Assembly: GCA_036494545.1 (NCBI GenBank)
Contig: DASXOB010000002.1
Span: forward strand, 380,149-444,148
From: JAICXG01 sp036494545
GTDB taxonomy: Bacteria > Verrucomicrobiota > Verrucomicrobiia > Chthoniobacterales > UBA10450
Reading direction: 5' to 3'
Length of the DNA: 64,000 nt
Shown: positions 8,805 through 16,773 of the stretch, piece by piece
Layout: every line of letters begins with the position of its first letter
Numbering within the stretch: the stretch's first letter is position 1
The notes under the pieces: model-generated
Told to the model about the DNA's origin: nothing
Database searches by the model: none
The model's input: the letters and a program-made list of their open reading frames with translations, nothing else
Translations under genes and position numbers: made by a program

Positions 8805-9026
8805 GAAACAAGCCCTTCATAGCATGAGAGAGATCAGGATGCATCTTAAGTTTAGTTTCGTCTCGCATCGCGATGGTTCGCACCTTTGATTCCACGATGT
8901 ATCAATTTGCCCAAATGAACTTTATTGCGCCTCACGGACAAAAATTGCTTGCCCTCTTAAAGGCTGCCGCCGAAACTGCGCCTTCGCTCGTCCCACGGCC
9001 GGCGACCTGCTTCCACGCCCTCACCT

Positions 9027-9917
9027 ATGTTTAAGAACGAGAAGTTCAATGCTGCCATCTTCACGATTCTCGTCGTGCTCCAACTGCTTGGTGTCGCCGC
9101 GCTTTGGACCCGCTTCCAGCTGGTTTATCTGCCAGTCATGCTGGGGATTTATCTCTGGATTGGACTTGGCACGACCCTTTATCTCCATCGCTACCTTACC
9201 CACCGCGGGTTTGAGATGGCAGGCTGGCTTAAGTTCTTTTTCGCCACCGGCTCGGCCATTGGGCTGGCGGGCGACCCTGTTACCTGGGTAGGAGATCACC
9301 GCTTTCATCATCTGAAATCGGATACCGAACAGGACATTCACAGCCCGCGCCACGGCTTTCCCTACGCCCACATGATGTGGTTGATTCGCAAGCCGCGCTC
9401 CTTTCGCGAGCGTTCCCTGCGTTACGCGGCTGATGTTCGCCGGATCTGGTATTGCAAGCTTTGGGAAAGCCACGTCTTCTATGTCCTGCCCCATGTCATT
9501 GTCGCTGCCAGCCTCTGGTTGACGCTCGGTGGTGCCGGCTTGCTCTGGTGTCTGTATGTGCCAATCGCGATTGCCTATAATTGGACCTGGGCGGTGAACT
9601 CAATCTGCCACATGAAACAGTTCGGCTATCGCCGCTTCGAAACGTCTGACGAGAGCAAGAACAACTTCTGGGTTGGCCTCGGCGCGCTCGGCGAGGGTTA
9701 TCATAACAATCATCACGCCAAACCGCGCTGCGCGGCCCATGGTTTGAAGTGGTGGGAATTCGATTTCACTCGCTACTGCATCTGGACGCTGGAAAAAGTT
9801 CACCTGGCCTGGAACGTCGTTTGGCCAGAGGAAGAAACGGAAGAGGAACCGATCGAAGAAACGTACGCTGCCGAAGCCGGGACCATCCTGGTCCAGCAGC
9901 CAGATCCGACGCTTTAG
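9027..9917 (+). CDS. Fatty acid desaturase (membrane, acyl-CoA delta-9 type)
   Basis: 296 residues. The three histidine boxes of the di-iron membrane desaturases are present: HRYLTH (about 54-59), HRFHH (about 91-95) and HNNHH (about 228-232). Hydrophobic helices lie before the first box and between the second and third. The family introduces a cis double bond into acyl chains, typically delta-9, and so adjusts membrane fluidity. The C-terminus is acidic (EEETEEEPIEET). It stands alone, preceded by about 220 bp without a gene. Confidence 0.9.
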   Translation: MFKNEKFNAAIFTILVVLQLLGVAALWTRFQLVYLPVMLGIYLWIGLGTTLYLHRYLTHRGFEMAGWLKFFFATGSAIGLAGDPVTWVGDHRFHHLKSDTEQDIHSPRHGFPYAHMMWLIRKPRSFRERSLRYAADVRRIWYCKLWESHVFYVLPHVIVAASLWLTLGGAGLLWCLYVPIAIAYNWTWAVNSICHMKQFGYRRFETSDESKNNFWVGLGALGEGYHNNHHAKPRCAAHGLKWWEFDFTRYCIWTLEKVHLAWNVVWPEEETEEEPIEETYAAEAGTILVQQPDPTL

Positions 9918-10018
9918 CTTTTCGTTAGGGAAATCGCGTCCTTTGATCGCGCCGGTTTTCGCTTCTCTCTTTCCCTCGTTGCCCGCCGTCGCGTGCCGAG
10001 TTTAGTGGCAGGCGAACA

Positions 10019-11731
10019 GTGTCTTTTCTTGTCCGGCAAATCCACCGTCTTCCAGAATCAACGCGTTCGATCCTCTTCACGGGAGTTTATGGTCTGACCG
10101 GTGGATTGGCTGCCGTCGCCTTTCAGCTGGGGATTCAGTGGCTTTACCTTGCCACCTTTGTCGCTCTCTCGCATCGTACTCTGGGCGTCTTTCTTTGCAC
10201 TACATTCCTGGTTGTAATCCTATGCTCGTTAGGCGGCGGGTTCCTCATGTCTCGTGTCGATCAAAATGCGGCGGGCAGCGGTATCCCGCAACTCAAGTTT
10301 GCCTTCTGGCAGGATTTTGGACTCGTTAGGCTACGCACGGTTCTGGTGAAGTTTTTCGCCGGGCTTCTGCATGTTGGCGGCGGAATGAGTCTCGGGCGCG
10401 AAGGTCCGTCGGTGTTTATCGCCGGCGGTGTCGCTTCCCAGGTGAGTGCGGCCCTCGGCATCCCCAAGCAGCGACGCCGTCGACCGGCCGCTGCGGGTGC
10501 CGCGGCGGGATTAGCGGCAGCGTTCAACACTCCACTGGCCGCCATCACCTTTGTCCTGGAAGAGATCGTGCAGGACCTGAACAGCCCGCTCATCGGAAGT
10601 ATTATTCTCGCTTCCGTGCTCGGCGCTTTTACCGTGCATGCCATCATCGGTCGCAATCCGGCCTTCGTTCTACCGCAAATCCAGAACACATCCTGGCGTG
10701 TCTACCTTGGCGTCCCGCTTGCTTCGGCGGTCGCTTCACTCGTTGGCATCGGTTTCCAGCGCGCCACCTTGAGGCTGCGGGGCTTTTCGAAAAAGTGGAA
10801 TGCTTTGCCTCGCTGGATGCATCCGCTTTGTGGCGGAGTAACGGCCTGGCTGCTTGGCGCAGCCGTTTTTGTCTGGTCCGGACGATTGGGCGTTTTCGGG
10901 TTGGGATATGCCGATCTCTCCGAAATCTTGCACGGCAGAATCCCCTGGCTCGTGATCGCCGTTCTGCTGCTCGCGAAGTGGATTGCCACCGTCTCCTGTT
11001 ATGGCTGGGGCGGTTGCGGCGGCATCTTCGCTCCGCTGCTTTTTCTCGGCGCGGCGGCTGGTGGAACCGTAGCCGGCGCCCTCAATTGCGTCCTGCCATT
11101 GCCGAGCGATGGGCAACCGCTCCTCGCTATCATCGGGATGAGTGCCTGTCTGAGCGCAGTCGTTAGGGCGCCATTTACCTCCATCCTAATTGTCTTTGAA
11201 ATGACGCACCAGTTTTCTCTTGTCCCGGCCCTCATGCTCGGGGCGTTGGTCAGCGAAGCGATTTCGCGCGGCCTGACGACACATAACTTCTACGATGAAA
11301 TCCTGAGCCAGGATGGAATCGTGCTCGTGAATGTCATTCCGCCGCGCGATCTGCGCAGTTGGCAGGGTTACCCAGTCTCGGCGATCGCTAATTTTCGACC
11401 GGTTTTTATTGAAGACCTCAGCGACCAGAATCTTCGCTCCACGCTGGAAAAAAATCAGTTCAAGCGTTTTCCCGTTGTCCTGGAGGGAAAAGTAGCTGGC
11501 TGTCTTGTGCGGGAGGAAATCGAAGCCGCTCTCGCACAGAGTCGCGCTCCCGTGATGGAAAAGGTCGCGACCTGCCGGCGCAGCTTTACGATTGGCGAAG
11601 TGGCGCGCCTGCTCATCGAGGCGCCCGGCGGGTTCGCCGTCCTCGAAGCCGGTGACAAGCCGGCTGGTATCGTTACGCTGCACGACCTTCTCCGCGCCCA
11701 GGAAACTTTGGCCGCGCGCAGCACTCACTGA
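10019..11731 (+). CDS. ClC-family chloride channel/transporter with CBS domains
   Basis: 570 residues from a GTG start. It has about ten membrane helices with ClC signatures: GSGIPQ (usually GSGIPE), GREGPSVFIAGG with the gating glutamate at about residue 128, and GGCGGIFAPLLFLGAAAG. Two cytoplasmic CBS motifs follow (about 430-565), which usually bind nucleotides and regulate gating. The protein moves chloride, possibly in exchange for protons. Because the gating Glu is retained, either mode is possible. Two TCGTTAGGC words fall in the first 110 codons. Confidence 0.93.
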   Translation: MSFLVRQIHRLPESTRSILFTGVYGLTGGLAAVAFQLGIQWLYLATFVALSHRTLGVFLCTTFLVVILCSLGGGFLMSRVDQNAAGSGIPQLKFAFWQDFGLVRLRTVLVKFFAGLLHVGGGMSLGREGPSVFIAGGVASQVSAALGIPKQRRRRPAAAGAAAGLAAAFNTPLAAITFVLEEIVQDLNSPLIGSIILASVLGAFTVHAIIGRNPAFVLPQIQNTSWRVYLGVPLASAVASLVGIGFQRATLRLRGFSKKWNALPRWMHPLCGGVTAWLLGAAVFVWSGRLGVFGLGYADLSEILHGRIPWLVIAVLLLAKWIATVSCYGWGGCGGIFAPLLFLGAAAGGTVAGALNCVLPLPSDGQPLLAIIGMSACLSAVVRAPFTSILIVFEMTHQFSLVPALMLGALVSEAISRGLTTHNFYDEILSQDGIVLVNVIPPRDLRSWQGYPVSAIANFRPVFIEDLSDQNLRSTLEKNQFKRFPVVLEGKVAGCLVREEIEAALAQSRAPVMEKVATCRRSFTIGEVARLLIEAPGGFAVLEAGDKPAGIVTLHDLLRAQETLAARSTH

Positions 11732-11811
11732 CGGGGTTTCTTCGTTACCTCGCGAAAAAGCTGGTCACGGGATTCGGTGATCGCTAAAATTTCGCGTTTT
11801 GGCTGCTTCAG

Positions 11812-12855
11812 ATGCGTTTCTCTAAAGCCTTCGCGCGCCAACCACCAGGCTGGATTTTTGCCGAGATGGTGGTGGTGCTGGCCTTCATTGGCTTTGTTGA
11901 TTTTTCCACCGGCTTTCAAATTCGCCTCCTGCCCTTCTATTGCGGGCCAATCTTTCTCGTCGCCTGGTTCTGCGAAAAAAGACTCGGTATCTTCATTTCC
12001 TGCATCGCGGGAATTATTTCGCTGACGGCTGACTGGTTCGATCACGATCCTGATTTGCGGGGTTGGTCGCAACCATGGGAGATCGCGCGCCACATCACTT
12101 CTTGTCTCGCCGTCGCGCTCGTCGGTTCGGCTCTCCGGACGAAAAGCGATATCGCCGCGGCGCGGATTGCTTTACTGGAGCATTCGCAGCAGCTCGAAGG
12201 CGAGATCGTCAATATCAGCGAAGCCGAACAACGCAGGATTGGTCAGGATTTGCACGATGGCCTTTGCCAATGCCTTGCCGCCCTCAGCTGTGCCGCCACT
12301 TCGTTGCGTGACGATCTCCATGAGCTAACTCTGACGGAAGAAGCAAATCGGGCGGGGGACCTCGCGACTCAACTTCGCGAAGCCGTTGTCCAGACGCGCG
12401 ATCTGGCGCACGGGCTCGCCCCGGCGCACGTCAGCCAGTTGGGTCTTTCCCTGGCCCTGGCGTCGCTTGCCCAATCCGTCACTCGCTTGCACGAGATCAA
12501 TTGCACCTTCGCCCTTCAAGGTGATGACTCTAACTGCGACGAACCCACCGCCACGCACCTTTTTAGAATTGCGCAGGAAGCAATCAACAATGCCACCCGC
12601 CACGGTCGTGCCCACAACATCGCGATCAAACTGGAAGCCCTGGATCACTCTCTCGCTTTGAGTATCCACGACGATGGGATTGGCATCGCTAACTCTTCTT
12701 CCACCGGCATGGGGCTGGCGGTCATGCGTTATCGCGCCCGGCTTAGCGGTGGAGACTTGGCCATAGAGCAACCAATGGACGGCGGCACGATCATTTCCTG
12801 CACGGCACGCCCAGCTCAGACACATGAGGAGTCCAATGAAATCGTCGCCGCCTGA
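11812..12855 (+). CDS. NarL-family sensor histidine kinase (HisKA_3 type)
   Basis: 347 residues. A short N-terminal membrane domain with about three helices (residues 15-110) replaces a periplasmic sensor. The dimerisation/phosphoacceptor motif is ISEAEQRRIGQDLHDGLCQ with the phospho-His near residue 148. The HATPase domain shows AQEAINNATRHGRA and DDGIGI. It overlaps the downstream response regulator gene, so the two form a coupled pair. The stimulus is unknown; the membrane-embedded input suggests it senses a membrane or lipid-soluble signal. Confidence 0.9.
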   Translation: MRFSKAFARQPPGWIFAEMVVVLAFIGFVDFSTGFQIRLLPFYCGPIFLVAWFCEKRLGIFISCIAGIISLTADWFDHDPDLRGWSQPWEIARHITSCLAVALVGSALRTKSDIAAARIALLEHSQQLEGEIVNISEAEQRRIGQDLHDGLCQCLAALSCAATSLRDDLHELTLTEEANRAGDLATQLREAVVQTRDLAHGLAPAHVSQLGLSLALASLAQSVTRLHEINCTFALQGDDSNCDEPTATHLFRIAQEAINNATRHGRAHNIAIKLEALDHSLALSIHDDGIGIANSSSTGMGLAVMRYRARLSGGDLAIEQPMDGGTIISCTARPAQTHEESNEIVAA

Positions 12856-13498
12856 TAAGATCCACGTCGTCGTGGTCGAGGATCATCGCATGTTCCGCGA
12901 GCAACTTGTTCATCTCATCGAGAAAGGCGATGAGATGAAGGTTACAGGCGAAGCCGATAACATTCGCGACGGCCTCGCTCTCATCCGCGACAAACGGCCC
13001 GCCATTGCAGTCGTTGATATCAGTCTTAAAGGTTCGAGCGGGATAGAATTACTGAAAGACCTCCGTGCTCAGGGCAGCACTGTCCCCGTGCTGATTCTTT
13101 CCATGTACGATGAGTCGCTCTACGCCGAGCGGGCCTTGCGCGCCGGTGCGCGAGGTTACATGACCAAGCATGAGGCATCGGAAAACGTCTCGCTGGCAAT
13201 TCGCGAAGTCTTAAGCGGCGAGATCTATCTCAACCAGCGCTTCATGTCGCGAGTGATGGGACGGATCATGACTGGCAAAGATACGGCTATTCAGCCGATT
13301 GATCGCCTGGCCGATCGCGAACTCGAAGTCTTTCAGCTGATCGGCCGCGGACTTACTACGCGGGAAATTGGAGAGCGCCTTGGCCTCGGTATCACAACCG
13401 TGGACACTTATCGGGCGCGGATCAAAGAAAAGCTGAAACTGGAGAACGCTAGCCGGCTGCGCCTCGAAGCCAGTCGCTGGGTACAGCAGCAGGAATAA
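12824..13498 (+). CDS. NarL/FixJ-type response regulator
   Basis: 224 residues, with an alternative start 12 bp downstream at 12836. The receiver domain has acidic residues VVEDH and a phosphoacceptor Asp in AVVDISLKG (about residue 65). The switch Ser is in VLILSMYDES and the conserved Lys in GYMTKHEA. The C-terminal LuxR-type helix-turn-helix contains LADRELEVFQLIGRG and TVDTYRARIKEKL. The gene begins inside the end of the kinase gene, so it is almost certainly its partner. Targets are not visible here. Confidence 0.93.
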   Translation: MRSPMKSSPPDKIHVVVVEDHRMFREQLVHLIEKGDEMKVTGEADNIRDGLALIRDKRPAIAVVDISLKGSSGIELLKDLRAQGSTVPVLILSMYDESLYAERALRAGARGYMTKHEASENVSLAIREVLSGEIYLNQRFMSRVMGRIMTGKDTAIQPIDRLADRELEVFQLIGRGLTTREIGERLGLGITTVDTYRARIKEKLKLENASRLRLEASRWVQQQE

Positions 13499-13555
13499 TT
13501 CAACATTTCTGGCTCGGCTTTTCCGCTCCACTTCTCGTCGTCCTGGTTTTAACTA

Positions 13556-15547
13556 ATGGCATCTCTGGCGAAACGGCCCAGGAATAACATGACCAGTGCG
13601 ATGCCATACGGCAATCGTTGGATTCCTGGTAAAGCGACGGGCTGGGTCATCTCTGTGGCCCTGGTCGCGATTGTCTTGCTGACCTTCGGACAGACCGTTC
13701 GCTACCAGTTTGTCAGCTATGATGACGGAGATTACGTCTATGAGAATCCGAATGTCACGGCCGGCTTTACGTTCCGGGGAATCGCGTGGGCCTTTACTCA
13801 TGTTCACGCGGCCAATTGGCATCCAATTACGACGCTTTCGCACCTGTTGGATTGCCAGCTATACGGTCTGCAACCATGGGGCCATCATTTAACAAACGTT
13901 TCCCTGCACGCCGTGGGAGCGATTCTCTTGTTTTTGGCGCTTCGCGCATTGACGGATTCGATTTGGCCCAGCGCGTTTGTGGCGGCAGTCTTCGCCACTC
14001 ACCCGCTGCGAGTAGAGTCGGTGGCCTGGGTATCGGAGCGAAAGGATGTGCTCAGCGGCGTTTTCTTCATGCTCACGCTGTTGGCTTATGCGCATTATGC
14101 GCGTGCGAGCCGGTCCTCAGTTGGCCGCTATTTGACCGTGGTGATTGTTTTCGGACTGGGTTTGATGTGCAAGCCGACCCTGGTCACGCTGCCTTTTGTC
14201 TTGTTATTGTTGGATTACTGGCCGCTGGGCCGCTGGCAAAGAGTCAAGAGCAAAGAGCAAAGAACCCGTAGTCAGTGGTCTGTAGTCGGTAGCCTTTTCG
14301 CCGAGAAGATTCCTCTCTTCGTCCTATCAGCTGTGTCATGCATAGTTACGCTATACGCCCAGAAACAAGCGCTCGAAGCAGGTCTTCATTCGAGTTTCAT
14401 TGAACGAGCTGGTAACGCCATGGTATCTTACATTACCTACCTCGCTCAGATCTTCTATCCGATAGATCTGGCAGTCTTGTACCCTTATCCGGAAAGCGGT
14501 CTAAGACTCGTCCCTGTCGCTTTTAGCCTCTTATTTTTGGTCATTATTTCATTGCTCTTTGTTCGATGGCGCAGAAAGTATCCGTTTCTATTAGTCGGCT
14601 GGCTTTGGTATCTCGGAATGCTGGTTCCAATGATTGGGTTCATCCAGGTTGGGCTGCAATCCCACGCCGACCGCTACACTTATTTGTCTCAGATTGGTCT
14701 CTATATCCTGGTGACTTGGGGAGCGTTAGAGTTGTTCGGTCGATGGCGTTGGGAGTATGGAGCAGCAAGCATTACGGGGACGATCATAATAGCAGTGTTA
14801 GTAGGATGCAGTCGTGCTCAGACTGCTTACTGGCAGAATAGCGAAATGCTCTGGCAGCGCGCGATTGATGTGACCTCCGACAACTACGTGGCTTTCTACA
14901 ATCTGGGTAGCGTGTTGCTGAAAGACCGACAAGTCGATCCCGCAATGGTTCTGTTTCAAAAGGCCATCGAGATCAAACCCGATTACGAGAAGGCCTATGT
15001 GGATATGGGGAGCGCTCTTATGCTTGTGGAGCAGACCGACGAGGCTATCGGTTATTATCAAAAGGCATTACAAATCAGACCCGACCTGGCCGAGGCGTGG
15101 AGTAATCTAGGAAGTGCTCTTCTGAAGAAGGGTCGAGTGGATGAAGCCATCCAATCCTATCGCAGGGCCATCGCGATCAAGCCGGATTCTGCAGACATTG
15201 AGTACAATCTCGGACGCGCCTTCGCCAGCACACCAGATTGGAAAAATGCGATCGCCTCCTACCAGGCCTCACTCAAAATGCGACCCGGTGACGCGAAGAC
15301 CCTGAATAACCTGGGCGTAGCTTTTGCCAGGAGCGGAAAGATGGATGCTGCAATCGAGGAGCTCCGCGAAGCGCTTCGAAGTAATCCGAACTACCCCGAA
15401 GCTCATTACAACCTTGGCGGTTTACTCGTCGACCGTGGTCAGACGGAGGAAGCAGTCGTCCATTACAAGAAAGTATTGCGCCTCAAACCAGATTACGCGG
15501 AGGCCAGGCAACGGTTGCTTGAGCTTGGCGTGACACCGTCGAACTGA
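13556..15547 (+). CDS. Multi-pass membrane protein with C-terminal TPR repeats (TMTC-like), copy 1
   Basis: 663 residues; an alternative ATG lies at 13589. The N-terminal ~430 residues have about ten membrane helices and resemble the glycosyltransferase-C-like membrane domain seen in TMTC-type proteins (YDDGDYVYENPNV near the start, HAANWHPITTLSH, HPLRVESVAWVSERKDVLSG). About six TPR units follow (residues 440-655). Such proteins are common in Verrucomicrobiota and are suspected O-glycosyl transfer enzymes; the activity is unproven. A paralogue begins 1.2 kb downstream. An in-frame low-complexity insertion at 14242-14292 is missing from the paralogue. Confidence 0.75.
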   Translation: MASLAKRPRNNMTSAMPYGNRWIPGKATGWVISVALVAIVLLTFGQTVRYQFVSYDDGDYVYENPNVTAGFTFRGIAWAFTHVHAANWHPITTLSHLLDCQLYGLQPWGHHLTNVSLHAVGAILLFLALRALTDSIWPSAFVAAVFATHPLRVESVAWVSERKDVLSGVFFMLTLLAYAHYARASRSSVGRYLTVVIVFGLGLMCKPTLVTLPFVLLLLDYWPLGRWQRVKSKEQRTRSQWSVVGSLFAEKIPLFVLSAVSCIVTLYAQKQALEAGLHSSFIERAGNAMVSYITYLAQIFYPIDLAVLYPYPESGLRLVPVAFSLLFLVIISLLFVRWRRKYPFLLVGWLWYLGMLVPMIGFIQVGLQSHADRYTYLSQIGLYILVTWGALELFGRWRWEYGAASITGTIIIAVLVGCSRAQTAYWQNSEMLWQRAIDVTSDNYVAFYNLGSVLLKDRQVDPAMVLFQKAIEIKPDYEKAYVDMGSALMLVEQTDEAIGYYQKALQIRPDLAEAWSNLGSALLKKGRVDEAIQSYRRAIAIKPDSADIEYNLGRAFASTPDWKNAIASYQASLKMRPGDAKTLNNLGVAFARSGKMDAAIEELREALRSNPNYPEAHYNLGGLLVDRGQTEEAVVHYKKVLRLKPDYAEARQRLLELGVTPSN

Positions 15548-15559
15548 ATCAGCAGACAA

Positions 15560-16760
15560 ATGCATCTTTCAGCGCCAAAGAAGGTCGCAAGTTACAACAA
15601 GGTTGTCCTACTACTATGGCTGCTATTGACCGTAACCGTCCTTGTTCTCGCCCTCGTGGTCCGAATTCGGCTTCTCGGAATTCCGCTGGAACGGGATGAA
15701 GGTGAGTACGCGTATATCGGCCAACTTATGCTGCAAGGCATCGCTCCATACAAGCTGGCTTACAGTATGAAGTTTCCCGGGACCGCGGCCGCTTATGCCG
15801 TAATCATGTTGATCTTTGGGCAAACAACATTCGCGCTTCACCTGGGCTTGATTTTTCATCAACGCAGCGACAATTGGGTTGGTTTTTCTTCTCGGCCGAC
15901 GATTGATGAATTTGACTGCTGGGATTGCGGCCGCGGTGAGTTATACCGTGCTTTCGCTGAGTCCGTCCGTGCTTGGGCTCGCCGGTCACGCCACCCACTT
16001 CGTCATGCTGCCGGTGCTGGCTGGAATCCTGGTCCTGCTAACTCTGCCAAAACGCGGAGGCCTTTCACAAATATTCGCGGGCGGATTACTCTTTGGCCTC
16101 GGCTTGTTGACGAAGCAGCCCGCCCTTTTCTTTATTCTGTTTGGAGCGCTTTATGTCGCCTTTGGCAAGCTCTGCAATTTCGTGAGCCATTATCCGACTC
16201 CTGCTCGACTCGCCCCAGGTCTTCTGCTCGGCGCGGCCCTGGGCTGGCCGATTTATCAGGCACGAAACATTTTCTTTCACCTTACTCCCATCGAGGCCTG
16301 CCAGACGATCTACAGCGGGAACCCATTTGTCGAGTCAGTCAGGGCTGCACCGTACCTGCGCGATCGAACAAGCTCGAACGAGCAGATTGCGGTCCTGGGC
16401 TCAGAACCTGAGATTTATTTCTATGCCCACCGACATTCCGCCACGGGCTATATCTATACCTACGGATTAGTTGAAGGGCAGCCGTACGCGTCCGAAATGC
16501 AACGCGAGATGGTTCGCGAGATTGAACTTAGTCGTCCAAAATACCTTGTCGTCATCGGAGTAGGTGCCTCGTGGTTATCGAAGCCGGGAGTTCGGCATCC
16601 CATCTTTGATTGGATAACTGATTACACCAGGCAAAACTATGATTTGGTCGGGTTTGTGAACATGCTTGATCCAGGGCGGACAGACTATTATTTCGATGAC
16701 ATCCCGGAATCATTCCCAGAGCTTGGAAACAGAATTTTTGTCGATCGAAAGAAGCTTTAG
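15560..16760 (+). pseudogene. Frameshifted and shortened GT39-type membrane glycosyltransferase
   Basis: The first segment (15560 to about 15860) encodes one hydrophobic helix and the GT39-like motif LERDEGEYAYIGQLMLQG. Around 15855-15862 (TTTTTC run) the coherent protein jumps to another frame, which continues as VFLLGRRLMNLTAGIAAAV to the end at 16760. One extra base explains it. In addition, after about 16255 the middle membrane helices expected in this family appear to be missing: GAALGW joins directly to a segment ending FFHLTPIEACQTIY and then the conserved LGSEPEIYFYAHRHSATGY. It probably once encoded a 500-residue-class enzyme. If the frameshift is a sequencing error, the missing middle still suggests decay. 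Confidence 0.7.
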
Positions 16761-16773
16761 TCGGGATTCGCGA

